Counted from the stretch's first letter, positions 7,323-15,399 are shown. The stretch: DNA of 21,021 nucleotides from CAMCHP01 sp036835325 (GCA_036835325.1 DAITMF010000050.1:1-21021); one strand, 5' to 3'. A program made the numbers and translations. Notes: generated from the letters alone by a model not told the origin.

Positions 7323-8387
7323 TTAACCATTTTTTTCATTTCTGAGGAAAATCTCCGGTTCATTGTAGTACAAAGCGGCCTTAATCCGGTTCATGCGCAG
7401 GCGCAAGTGATACATCCAATAGCCTAGAAGCATCCATCCGAGCACGGCAGGGTAAAACACCATGCGCAGACTGCTGTCGAGGTCGTAGCTATTAAAGCCG
7501 GGGTTTCCTCCTTTTCCGGGATGGAGACCTTCGGTAAACCGCGGAAGGATCATCAACAAGATGAAGAGAATCACGTACGCGAAGATGTTGAATACGGCGG
7601 CTACGCGGGCCTGCTTTTTATCGTCTTCAATGCCGGCCCGAAGCACAAGGTATCCTGCATAAATCAAGAAGGTCACCAAGGCACCGTTAAGCTGCGGATC
7701 ATTGACCCACCAAGCGCCCCAGGTGAAGCGTGCCCAAACCGACCCGGTTACCAAACCGAGTACTGCGAAGACCATGCCTACCCGAACAGCGGTGTCTGCG
7801 CGCAGATCATACTCCGTTTTGGGGTTCATCAAATACTTGATTGACGCGACAAAACTGATAAGCATGATCAAAAACATGGTAAACCACATCGGGACGTGGA
7901 ACATCAAGTTGCGAATGCTTTCGAAGATGATGGGTTGGAAAGGAAAACCGAACACCGTGTGTTGGTTTTCGTTCACCACCGGTTTGCACCCTGCATACAC
8001 GGCTTGTCCTGAAACGGTTGCATCGGATACGGTGAATGCGTTCTCAAGCAGCGAAGTGCCGTCGTTGTCGTTGTTGGCAAACACATTGAAAAAGCGCATC
8101 CGCAGGGTGTCGGGCACTTCAACGGTGAATTTTACCCGATCAGGGGCAAGCACTTCAAGGTTTTCTGTACAGAGGTAAACGCCTTCATGCTCCAAGAATA
8201 TTTGAAGCTTGGCATCGGCATCGTCGAAGGTGGTGTTGTAACCCACCAGAATGCGTTCGTTGCTTCCGACCGACAGCGTGGTTTGGTCAACCCCAATCAG
8301 TCCTGGTGCCATAGGGGCACTAAAACTGAAAACGACGACGTACAGTAAGAGAAGGGCGCTTAAAATTTTCCACCAATGCTTCCTCAT
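7323..8387 (-). CDS. ccmC: CcmC-type haem transfer protein with an inserted extracytoplasmic domain (354 aa)
   Basis: Membrane protein of the CcmC/CcsA family that loads haem onto CcmE. The core (about 155-345) holds the WWD-type motif WGAWWVNDPQL (223-233), flanked by the expected haem-ligand histidines H164 (MFHVPMWF) and H289 (GLHPGKGG). Six membrane segments can be traced, the first at about 7-25. Unusually, some 125 residues (about 27-150) lie between the first TM and H164. They are polar and rich in beta-like sequence, look Ig-like, and contain two Cys (73 and 134). CcmC of Proteobacteria is about 240 aa and has no such insert. The gene begins 12 nt after ccmB. Identity as CcmC rests on the motifs and on the ccmB-C-D-E-F order. 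Confidence 0.88.
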   Translation of the reverse strand: MRKHWWKILSALLLLYVVVFSFSAPMAPGLIGVDQTTLSVGSNERILVGYNTTFDDADAKLQIFLEHEGVYLCTENLEVLAPDRVKFTVEVPDTLRMRFFNVFANNDNDGTSLLENAFTVSDATVSGQAVYAGCKPVVNENQHTVFGFPFQPIIFESIRNLMFHVPMWFTMFLIMLISFVASIKYLMNPKTEYDLRADTAVRVGMVFAVLGLVTGSVWARFTWGAWWVNDPQLNGALVTFLIYAGYLVLRAGIEDDKKQARVAAVFNIFAYVILFILLMILPRFTEGLHPGKGGNPGFNSYDLDSSLRMVFYPAVLGWMLLGYWMYHLRLRMNRIKAALYYNEPEIFLRNEKNG

Positions 8388-8399
8388 CAGGAGCTCAAA

Positions 8400-9065
8400 T
8401 TAGTCACGCCAAAGGTAGGGAAATAAGAGGTAGCTCAGGAGGAACATGACCATTGTCAAAAGCAGGAGAAACACCAAATTGATGCTGTTTTCAGGCCATG
8501 GCACTCCTTCGAGGACTTGCACCGTGTAAGTATTGAGGATGAGTATCAGCGGAATCACCACGGGTAGGCCGAGAACAGCCGTAAGCCCAACGCCGTTGCT
8601 GCTTTGTCCACCAATGGCTGAAATCAGGGTTAACAATCCGGCGAAGCCGAGATTCCCCACCATCAGTCCGAGCAGGTAGTGTCCCCACATTTGGCCTGAC
8701 AGTCCCCCATCCCCCAGAAAAATAAAAAAGAGTAGAAAAGTCAGCAATCCCAAGGCCAGCATGAGTGCCATGTTGTAGGCGATGCGCGCGGCGATGAACG
8801 CTTTTGGCGAAACGTTCCAATACAGATACAGGCGCTGGCCGCGCGACTGCTGCTGAAAGCCCTTGCCGATGGCGTTGAAGGCTGTGAAGAGAATGATCAA
8901 CCACAGCAAGGCGTTCCAGGGTGCCGGGTCGTCAATGCGCTGGAAGGCCTGATAGCACAAGTACACCGAGGCCAAGGCAAAGAGCGCCAAACCGGCCAGG
9001 GTGTGTTTTTGCCTAAACTCGAGGCGGAATTCCAAACGTATGAGGTTCCAGACCGTTTTGATCAT
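8400..9065 (-). CDS. ccmB: Haem exporter protein CcmB (221 aa)
   Basis: Polytopic permease subunit of the CcmAB ABC transporter, whose ATP hydrolysis drives release of holo-CcmE from CcmC. Six hydrophobic segments and the usual length (about 220 aa) fit CcmB. The N-terminal LIRLEFRLEFRQKHTL amphipathic segment and GKGFQQQSRGQRLYLYW (about 68-84) occupy the position of the cytoplasmic loop that contacts the ATPase. The C-terminus ends in PYLWRD. It is the first ccm gene of the run, starting 9 nt after the stop of the patatin-like gene. The ATPase gene ccmA is not in the window, so it must be encoded elsewhere. Confidence 0.9.
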   Translation of the reverse strand: MIKTVWNLIRLEFRLEFRQKHTLAGLALFALASVYLCYQAFQRIDDPAPWNALLWLIILFTAFNAIGKGFQQQSRGQRLYLYWNVSPKAFIAARIAYNMALMLALGLLTFLLFFIFLGDGGLSGQMWGHYLLGLMVGNLGFAGLLTLISAIGGQSSNGVGLTAVLGLPVVIPLILILNTYTVQVLEGVPWPENSINLVFLLLLTMVMFLLSYLLFPYLWRD

Positions 9066-9074
9066 GCTGCGAAC

Positions 9075-11381
9075 TTACTCATTCTGGGCTGAAGCTCCGA
9101 GCAAGAGTTCGCGCAAACGCTCAACCGATTGGGTGAATTGTTCGCCGTGAATGACGCGGTCGATGGCTGCTTTCTCGCGTTCGGTGAGGTGCCAACTGAG
9201 CGATACGTTGCTGGCGTCGTCGGTTTTTAACTGGAAGTTGACAATGTCAATGTCGTTTTCAAACCATGCCGAAAGGTAGCGCGCCATTTGGTCGTTGTTG
9301 TAGTCTTGCATGCGCGTGAAGTTGCCGTACACCGAGCCGAGCGGCGCCATCATTCGGTTTAATACGTTGCGCCGCAAATCGGGAAAGTCTTTATCGCGCT
9401 CAACGTCGCGAATTTGAATGATGACCACACCCGAGGTGTTGGTGTTGATCCAGTTTCTGAAGGTGTACAAGAACTGCAAGGTGGTTTTGGTACCGAAATT
9501 GTCACGCAAGCCGGCGTCCATGACCTCCACGGGGGGTGTCGAAGGCAAGGTCACAATCGGCATTACGTAGGGGAAGGTCGCGTTCATACGCAGCGCCGAA
9601 GTGAAGCGCAAATTGTACGCGTTTTGACCCTGAAACAATCGGGTAAATTCAACATCTTCACCAACAAGGTTCTGATCGGCAAACCCCTCTCCACGTGAAT
9701 CGCAAAGGTATGACACGGGGGTAGAACTCACAAGCAGGCGTCGGCCGTCATTTACAATGGTGGGCGCCATAATAAGCATGGGAACCAATGCCTTTTGTTC
9801 GGGTGCTTTGTAATCGCCCAAGCGCTTGTCAAGTGCAAAGGCCGTATTGGTGTTGAGCTGCTTTTCGAATGCCCAAGCGCGGTCTTTGGTGTAGACCTGA
9901 TCGCCGTCTTTCACCGTTTGGTAGCGGATGAAAAAATCGTTGGTGGCGATGCTGAAAATGACCGGGTTGAGCAGGTCACGCGCCATGTTCTCTCGGTACG
10001 CCGGGTTGTAGAGGTTCTCGGTTTCACCCATTTGGTACTTGAGGTACAACTCGCGCAAATAGGCCGCACCAATCATGCCGCCCGACGAACCTGAAATCAG
10101 GGCTGTTGAGCGCAGCAATTTACCCTGGAGCACACTGTCGGCATAGCTCAAGCTGGTGAGGGTCCACACTGCCGAGCGTGAACCTCCCCCACTGGTGTTG
10201 ATGATGACCATTTTGGGCTTGCGGTTGAGCCGTGTAGCATCGACGCTGTTTTTCAAACGCCAGCGGTCGAGAATTCCGACCGTGTTCAAGAAATCGCTCT
10301 TGATTTGCTCATCGTTGGTATTGAGCTCGCGAATCACCTGAGGTGAATAACTGCTGCGTTCGCCGTCGTATGTGAGGCCGTATGCGTGGTTGTCGAGACT
10401 GAGCAAGTTCCAGCGCGGAACCGAATAGTTAATGGTGAAAAACACCAGCAGAAAAACGAAGAGCGTCCAACCGCGAATCCAGGTGTACAAAATCGACACC
10501 AGCATCAGCATGATGGTGAAGAAGAGCATGACACTCGCAGCTGCCGGAAGCACGAAGTATGGATTTTCCCTAAACGACCCAATCACAATAAAGGTCACAA
10601 TCAGCAAAAGCTCAAACAGCGATGCATTGAAGTGGTTCTGGGCAAAAACTTTCTCGAGCACTTCAGGCTTGTAGTGCTTGGCTGAACGCGCAATGCCCAC
10701 CTTTACAAACGAAGCGAGGTAGGTTTCGATGCGCCAATCACGGTCGAAGGAATTGATGGCATCAACCCGGTACTTGCGGTGCAAATTGGTGCGCACCATC
10801 TCGTTGTTGTCGTGCGGTTGGACATCCGGTTCATCGCCACTGGCGTAGCTCAAAACGTTTTTGTTGGTCAGTTGAAAATACCCTAGCGATGCAATGAGAA
10901 ATACGCCCATCCCTCCCACAAAACCGAGAATGTTGAGGGCGATTTGCGGAAAATCGAGCAGGGCGTATTGACGCTGAAAAACGGCACTGGCCGAAATCCA
11001 AGTCAAGACAAAGCTCAGCGGGATAATAAAGTTGTTGATACTGAACTTCAGAAAGGGCCTGTTCAGCGTTGCAATAAACGGAAACCGAAATCCGTGCAGT
11101 ACATAGGTGTAAAGGTTGAAGGCTAGGATGAATCCTCCCAAGGCAAAACCGACCATGGCAAAGGCCATGGGGCTGTTCGCACCAATGTACTGTGGGTACA
11201 AGAATTGGTAGGCCACGCCGTAACGTTCGGCGAAGTAGTTCAGCGAATAACCAAACAGGAGCACCCAAAAGAACAGCAAGAAGAGGTTCTTTTTAAAGTG
11301 CAGCAAAAGCAGGCGCAACGGGAAAAAGTAAATGACCCGTTCAATGCGTTGGCGTGCAGATATGGTGGCGGCGGCGTTCAA
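9075..11381 (-). CDS. Membrane-anchored patatin-like phospholipase (768 aa)
   Basis: The N-terminal part (about 20-320) has six or more hydrophobic segments in two groups separated by a soluble stretch (about 180-250). A patatin-like serine hydrolase domain follows (about 388-768). It shows the glycine-rich oxyanion loop SGGGSR (397-402), the nucleophile elbow GSSGG with Ser 433, and the catalytic Asp 622 in MDAGLRDN, where DAG stands for the usual DG[AG]. Patatins cleave acyl chains from lipids; the target here is unknown. No ATG precedes residue 72. The start is TTG at 11381, with an in-frame TAG two codons before it. The gene lies 128 nt after ftcD and 9 nt before ccmB, so it may share a transcript with the ccm genes. 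Confidence 0.85.
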   Translation of the reverse strand: MNAAATISARQRIERVIYFFPLRLLLLHFKKNLFLLFFWVLLFGYSLNYFAERYGVAYQFLYPQYIGANSPMAFAMVGFALGGFILAFNLYTYVLHGFRFPFIATLNRPFLKFSINNFIIPLSFVLTWISASAVFQRQYALLDFPQIALNILGFVGGMGVFLIASLGYFQLTNKNVLSYASGDEPDVQPHDNNEMVRTNLHRKYRVDAINSFDRDWRIETYLASFVKVGIARSAKHYKPEVLEKVFAQNHFNASLFELLLIVTFIVIGSFRENPYFVLPAAASVMLFFTIMLMLVSILYTWIRGWTLFVFLLVFFTINYSVPRWNLLSLDNHAYGLTYDGERSSYSPQVIRELNTNDEQIKSDFLNTVGILDRWRLKNSVDATRLNRKPKMVIINTSGGGSRSAVWTLTSLSYADSVLQGKLLRSTALISGSSGGMIGAAYLRELYLKYQMGETENLYNPAYRENMARDLLNPVIFSIATNDFFIRYQTVKDGDQVYTKDRAWAFEKQLNTNTAFALDKRLGDYKAPEQKALVPMLIMAPTIVNDGRRLLVSSTPVSYLCDSRGEGFADQNLVGEDVEFTRLFQGQNAYNLRFTSALRMNATFPYVMPIVTLPSTPPVEVMDAGLRDNFGTKTTLQFLYTFRNWINTNTSGVVIIQIRDVERDKDFPDLRRNVLNRMMAPLGSVYGNFTRMQDYNNDQMARYLSAWFENDIDIVNFQLKTDDASNVSLSWHLTEREKAAIDRVIHGEQFTQSVERLRELLLGASAQNE

Positions 11382-11509
11382 TTCCTAACCTATACGTAAC
11401 ATTGACGTCGTGGTTATGGGCCGGCTCCTCGTTTAGGAGTCCGTCCTACACAACAGTGATCGCCTTTGGTTTCAATACATTCGGCGGAGGCGCTACCCTA
11501 CCGCCCCGC
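11382..11509. other. Spacer between ftcD and the patatin-like gene, with two short hairpins
   Basis: Both flanking genes read leftwards. Just after the ftcD stop, ggcgg (11483-11487) can pair with ccgcc (11501-11505). Further on, ctcct (11425-11429) pairs with aggag (11435-11439), extended by G-T and G-C at 11424/11440 and 11423/11441. Neither hairpin is followed by a T-run on the minus strand, so they are poor intrinsic terminators. No copy of TAnnTTTG reading leftwards is present, so I cannot locate a promoter for the patatin-like gene. Confidence 0.3.
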
Positions 11510-13204
11510 TCAGCCTTTGAGCAATGCGGCGACCTTTTCCCTGACCCGTTTTTCAGCAGCCTCTGCGGCCGCTTCAAGTTCTTCAACGCGTGCGGTGACC
11601 TTGCTTGCGAAATCGCGGTCTTCAAGGTCAACGGTGTTGATGCGCACGTTCATGGCAGCGCCGAGAACGGCAGTGCGGATGCAGAGTGCGCCAACGCCGG
11701 CGTCGGTAACACTGTTGGGATTGCCTTCGGTCGCCATGGCTTCAACGACTTCCATGCACTCCATGGCGGTTTCAGCAACGCTGAGTGGGATCTCGATGGC
11801 GTAGCGCGTAGCCGCTTGGATCGCTGCTTTGCGCGCTCGCTTCTCTTCGTCGTTGCCTTTGGGCAATCCGTAGGCCTCCATAATGCGGTTGAAGGCAGCG
11901 GTATCTTCATCAACCAAGTACAACAAGCGCTGCTGCAAGGCCATTCCGCGTTCGGCGAAGCTTGAAAAATGCGCCCAGCGATCGTCCCAACCGCGTTTAT
12001 GGGCACTGAGGTTGGCCACCATTGTCCCCAGCGAAATGCCCAAGGCACCCACGTAGGCCGAAATCGAACCACCGCCTGGGGCAGGTGATTCGCTTGCAGT
12101 TTCTTCAGCAAACTTGCGCAAGTTCATTCTCACCAGTCGGGCTGCTGATTGGTCTTCAATGAGGTACTCAATGACCTTCTCTTCGGCCTTGAACGGCGCG
12201 AGGTCATCGAGACCAAGCGACTTCACGGCTATTTTCACCTTTTCGGCTTCGGAGATGCCCAATGAGCGCTCTTGCTTCTTGAGAAAGTGGTCAGCCGCTT
12301 CAATGAGTACCCGTTTGGGAATCAGTCCAACAACCTCACTTCCCGTTACACGAATGCCGCGTTCGGCAGCCTTGGCGCAGGCCTCCTCGAAAGCGATGTG
12401 CACGGGTGTTACGTTGATGTTGGTAAGGTTCAGCGACAATTGCGCGATGCCGTACTCTTCGATGTACCAGCCAATGCCTTTGACAGCCTTCAAACTTCCG
12501 GGAATGCGCACGGGGTTGCCGTCGGCGTCGTTGACCACTTTGCCGGTGAGCGGGTCTCCTTCGCGTTTTATTCTTCCCGCTTCGCGGATGTCAAACGCGA
12601 TGGCATTCGCTCGACGCACCGAGGTTGAATTGAGGTTAATGTTGTAGGCAACGAGGAAATCGCGTGCGCCAATGGCGGTTGCTCCGGTTTTGCGGACGGA
12701 TGCCGAGAACTCAGCCGGACCAAAATCGGGTTTCGATTCGGGCTTGGCCAGCTTGTCGAGCCCTTCGTACTCGCCGCTGCGGCAATGCGCCAAGTTGCTG
12801 CGCTTTTCAGTTGTGGCCGCGCTTTCGTAGTAGTATCCCGGGATGCCCAATTCACGTCCTACGCGCTCGCCAAGGGCGCGAGCAATTGCAACGCATTCGT
12901 CCATGGTGACGTTGGCCACGGGCACGAACGGACACACATCGGTGGCGCCCATGCGCGGATGCTCGCCGGTATGCTTGCTCATGTCGATCAATTCTGCAGC
13001 CTTCTTAATCAAGCGAAATGCGGCCTCTCCAACCGATTCAGGAGTACCAACAAAGGTGATGACGGTGCGGTTGGTTGACTTGCCGGGGTCAACATCGAGC
13101 AAGCGAACGCCTTCAACCGTTTCGACCACATCGGCAATGGCTTTGATCTTTGCCGCATCACGGCCTTCGGAGATGTTGGGGACGCATTCAACAAGTTTCT
13201 GCAT
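11510..13204 (-). CDS. ftcD: Bifunctional glutamate formimidoyltransferase / formimidoyl-THF cyclodeaminase (564 aa)
   Basis: Cytoplasmic enzyme for the last steps of histidine breakdown: it moves the formimino group from N-formimino-glutamate to tetrahydrofolate, then cyclises it to methenyl-THF with release of ammonia. The N-terminal transferase domains (about 1-180 and 181-330) open with KLVECVPNISEG and carry the catalytic His 82 in GEHPRMGATDVCPF, the same number as in the porcine enzyme. The cyclodeaminase domain (about 350-560) begins near SPAPGGGSISAYVGALG, the FTCD_C signature. The fused length (about 540-565 aa) is that of the mammalian and Bacteroidota bifunctional forms. No hutH, hutU or hutI lies next to it. 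Upstream is a 110-nt region divergent to the small lipoprotein gene. Confidence 0.95.
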   Translation of the reverse strand: MQKLVECVPNISEGRDAAKIKAIADVVETVEGVRLLDVDPGKSTNRTVITFVGTPESVGEAAFRLIKKAAELIDMSKHTGEHPRMGATDVCPFVPVANVTMDECVAIARALGERVGRELGIPGYYYESAATTEKRSNLAHCRSGEYEGLDKLAKPESKPDFGPAEFSASVRKTGATAIGARDFLVAYNINLNSTSVRRANAIAFDIREAGRIKREGDPLTGKVVNDADGNPVRIPGSLKAVKGIGWYIEEYGIAQLSLNLTNINVTPVHIAFEEACAKAAERGIRVTGSEVVGLIPKRVLIEAADHFLKKQERSLGISEAEKVKIAVKSLGLDDLAPFKAEEKVIEYLIEDQSAARLVRMNLRKFAEETASESPAPGGGSISAYVGALGISLGTMVANLSAHKRGWDDRWAHFSSFAERGMALQQRLLYLVDEDTAAFNRIMEAYGLPKGNDEEKRARKAAIQAATRYAIEIPLSVAETAMECMEVVEAMATEGNPNSVTDAGVGALCIRTAVLGAAMNVRINTVDLEDRDFASKVTARVEELEAAAEAAEKRVREKVAALLKG

Positions 13205-13314
13205 GGCTGACGAATTAATTTCGCCGCGAAGTTAGCCGAAATCAGAAAGGAGAAATTTTTTTAAGCTTTTCGTTTTCGGCAATGCACTCTTGAAAAAAGA
13301 AGTATTTTCGAGCC

Positions 13315-13458
13315 ATGAAACGCCTAACCTCATACCTCTTCATTGGTGCGGCATTTGCAGTGCTGATGGCTTCGTGTTCTCCGCGCAACAAGCAAAAATG
13401 CGACGCGTACAGCAAGGTCGAGCTTGAGTCAACTCCTGCGAACGCTCAACAGCGTTAA
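13315..13458 (+). CDS. Tiny putative lipoprotein (47 aa)
   Basis: ATG at 13315 opens a 47-codon frame ending in TAA at 13456-13458. The peptide has a textbook lipoprotein signal: MKRLTS, a hydrophobic core YLFIGAAFAVL, then the lipobox LMASC, giving a mature chain of about 28 residues from Cys 21. A second Cys lies in the mature part (KQKCDAY), and the tail is polar. It resembles the very short lipoproteins found in Flavobacteriales genomes; no function can be assigned. It is divergent from ftcD, and its last base directly abuts the stop of the purine phosphorylase gene on the other strand. A promoter-like TATTTTCG (13303-13310, one mismatch to TAnnTTTG) sits only 4 nt before the ATG, so it is doubtful as its promoter. 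The signal makes a real gene likely. Confidence 0.7.
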   Translation: MKRLTSYLFIGAAFAVLMASCSPRNKQKCDAYSKVELESTPANAQQR

Positions 13459-14286
13459 TCAATCAAGAGCGACGCTCTCTACCACCCGTTCAAACAAATC
13501 AGCCAGCTTTACTTCGGCCTTCCCTGCGATGGCGATGATTTCAGCAATATCAACCGGCTTCAGGTTGTCGGGGTCGCATTCATCGGTTAAAACGCTTACG
13601 GCTGCACAGGGCAAGCCCATGTGGTTGCACGCAATGACTTCAGGCACTGTGCTCATGCCTACCGCATCGGCTCCGATGGTGCGCAAGTAGCGGTATTCGG
13701 CGCGGGTTTCAAGGTTTGGCCCCATGACCGAAGCGTACACGCCTGTGTGCATGGTCAGTGCTTGCGCCTCGGCCGTGTTGGTCAAGGCGTGGTTCAATCG
13801 TACGTCATACGGTTGGCTCATGTCAGGAAAGCGAACGCCCAGTTCATCGTCGTTGGCCCCGCGCAGTGGGTTGTCAGGTTGAAGATTGATGTGGTCATCG
13901 ATGAGCATCAATTCCCCTTTTTTATAGTGGGGATGGATGGCGCCGGCTGCGTTCGACAACAGCACATACTTTACCCCAAGCAGCTTCATCACCCTAACAG
14001 GGTGCACGATTTGCTCCATCGAATAGCCTTCGTAGTAATGGTAACGTCCTTGCAAAGCAATGACTTTCTTCCCTCCAAGGATGCCGAACACCAAACGCCC
14101 TTTGTGAAATTCAACAGTCGCCATCGGGAAATGCGGGATGTCAGCGTAGTTGACCGCTTCGATTACCTCAATGCGCGTGGCCAAATTGGCCAACCCGGTG
14201 CCCAAAACGATGCCTACTTCAGCTGCATCAATGCCCAGGCCGCGAAGGAAGTCGGCGCTTTCGCGCAGGCGTATTCGTGTACTCAT
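13459..14286 (-). CDS. Purine-nucleoside phosphorylase, trimeric family (275 aa)
   Basis: Cytoplasmic enzyme of the trimeric PNP/MTAP family that splits purine nucleosides with phosphate into base and (deoxy)ribose-1-phosphate. Family motifs are GTGLANL (29-35, phosphate loop), His 61 with KGRLVFG, GRYHYYEGY (80-88), NAAGA (112-116), GPNLETRAEYR (189-199) and GMSTVPE (210-216). The residue matching Asn 243 of mammalian PNP, which reads 6-oxopurines, is Asp 235 (LTDEC). In mammalian PNP that change opens the site to adenosine, and Asp is, from memory, common in Bacteroidota members. It is the last gene of a four-gene operon, overlapping the DUF2064 gene by 4 nt (ATGA). The operon suggests a substrate other than, or besides, ordinary salvage nucleosides. 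Confidence 0.92.
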   Translation of the reverse strand: MSTRIRLRESADFLRGLGIDAAEVGIVLGTGLANLATRIEVIEAVNYADIPHFPMATVEFHKGRLVFGILGGKKVIALQGRYHYYEGYSMEQIVHPVRVMKLLGVKYVLLSNAAGAIHPHYKKGELMLIDDHINLQPDNPLRGANDDELGVRFPDMSQPYDVRLNHALTNTAEAQALTMHTGVYASVMGPNLETRAEYRYLRTIGADAVGMSTVPEVIACNHMGLPCAAVSVLTDECDPDNLKPVDIAEIIAIAGKAEVKLADLFERVVESVALD

Positions 14287-14906
14287 TGCTCGGATGGATA
14301 TTCAGGAAAATGGATGGATGCTTGCAGGTCGGCAAGGTAATCAATGTCGTGCAGTTCATCGACCAAGGCGACCCGCTTTCCCTTTTGTTGGAGGATGTCA
14401 ATCGTAGTTGCACATACCGTTTCGGTGCTCCAAGCAATGCCTGTGAACACCTCCGGCTCAGGAGCGCTCAAACCAATGAGGTAATAGCCACCGTCTATTG
14501 CCGGACCCAAAACGGCATCGTGTGTGTTCAATGCATTGAAGGCAGCTTCGACGATGCCGGCTGTTAAATCAGGCACATCCGTACCAACGAGCACGAGCTT
14601 TGCTTTGGGGTTCGCTTCCCACACGGTTGTGAACGCATGGTGCATTCGCTGGCCAATGTCTCCGTCGCTCTGTTCGGCAATGTGGCATCCCAACGATTGG
14701 AAGTACAAACGGGTTTGGGGGGCATCCGTCCCCGTAAAAAAGATGTACTTCTTCGCCTGTAGATTTGCCAGCACTGCAGCGCAGCGATCGAGCAGGGTTA
14801 GGTAGACTTTCAGTGCCGCTTCGCTGCCAATGACGTTTGCCAGTCGGCTCTTCACTTCACCCAAAACCGGATACCTCGCCGTAACGATCAGTACACGGTC
14901 AGTCAT
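14283..14906 (-). CDS. TIGR04282 / DUF2064 glycosyltransferase-like protein (207 aa)
   Basis: Nucleotide-sugar transferase-like protein of the DUF2064 family, annotated as TIGR04282 'arsenosugar biosynthesis glycosyltransferase'. A GT-A-like fold is indicated by the N-terminal VKSRLA (18-23), QSDGDIGQRM (79-88), GTDVPDLT (108-115, metal/nucleotide site), GPAIDGGYYLIGL (134-146) and DIDYLADL (187-194). The family is also close to molybdenum-cofactor-type nucleotidyltransferases, so the chemistry could be NDP activation of a sugar phosphate instead of glycosyl transfer. It overlaps the rhodanese gene by 8 nt and the PNP gene by 4 nt. With a phosphorylase just downstream, a pathway taking ribose-1-phosphate derivatives to a glycoside is plausible, but that is inference. 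Neither arsM nor arsS is in the window. Confidence 0.85.
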   Translation of the reverse strand: MTDRVLIVTARYPVLGEVKSRLANVIGSEAALKVYLTLLDRCAAVLANLQAKKYIFFTGTDAPQTRLYFQSLGCHIAEQSDGDIGQRMHHAFTTVWEANPKAKLVLVGTDVPDLTAGIVEAAFNALNTHDAVLGPAIDGGYYLIGLSAPEPEVFTGIAWSTETVCATTIDILQQKGKRVALVDELHDIDYLADLQASIHFPEYPSEQ

Positions 14907-15399
14907 GCACCTTCTCCCCTTTCAGCAGCCACTTCGACCACTTTTCGTTGTAGGTGTGCACGCGTTTGGTAGGCCCCTTGGCATCAACCACTTGGTTGTC
15001 TTCATTGACCCAATGGAAAATGCCTCCGTAGAGGTTGGTGACGTTGGTAAAGCCTGCCTTTTGGAGTTTGCGCGCGATGCGCTCGCTGCGGTAACCGACA
15101 GAACAGTACACAACAATTTCTGCGTCTTTGTCAAACGTGTTGGTACGAGCCAAGTCGAAGTCATCGTAACCCACCCAAACAGCGCCGGGAATGTGCGAAA
15201 CAGTGAACTCTTCGCGTTCACGGGCATCTAAGAATACCGGTTGAGCTGACGGAAGACTGTCAGGGTACACCAGCTCAACGTCGCCATCAATGAGGCCCCT
15301 GACCATGGCGTCGAAGTCTGACGGCTGTGCACATCCTGCCGAAGGCAAAAACCCCATAAGCATGAATTTGAGGTAGATTGGGAACTGTCGAAAACTCAT
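14899..15399 (-). CDS. Exported rhodanese-domain protein (166 aa)
   Basis: A single rhodanese domain (about 45-135) with the active-site loop CSVGYRS, catalytic Cys 99, the substrate-side DAREREEF (58-65) and the closing NLYGGIFHW (122-130). The N-terminus is hydrophobic and ends LPSAGC (Cys 23), so the protein is probably exported and perhaps lipidated. The lipobox is imperfect, because Pro-Ser-Ala-Gly-Cys lacks the usual Leu at -3. After the domain comes a conserved-looking tail rich in basic and aromatic residues (TKRVHTYNEKWSKWLLKG). Rhodaneses transfer sulfane sulfur or act as thiol-binding modules; the acceptor is unknown. It overlaps the DUF547 gene by 4 nt (ATGA) and the DUF2064 gene by 8 nt, so it belongs functionally with them. 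Confidence 0.87.
   Translation of the reverse strand: MSFRQFPIYLKFMLMGFLPSAGCAQPSDFDAMVRGLIDGDVELVYPDSLPSAQPVFLDAREREEFTVSHIPGAVWVGYDDFDLARTNTFDKDAEIVVYCSVGYRSERIARKLQKAGFTNVTNLYGGIFHWVNEDNQVVDAKGPTKRVHTYNEKWSKWLLKGEKVHD

Noticed and set aside
11423..11441. Hairpin between ftcD and the patatin-like gene read as an intrinsic terminator
   Set aside because: The stem is only 5-7 bp with a wobble pair, and no T-run follows on the transcribed strand.
13303..13310. TATTTTCG as the promoter -7 box of the tiny lipoprotein
   Set aside because: It has one mismatch, no TTTG at the right distance upstream, and would place the transcription start at or inside the ATG.
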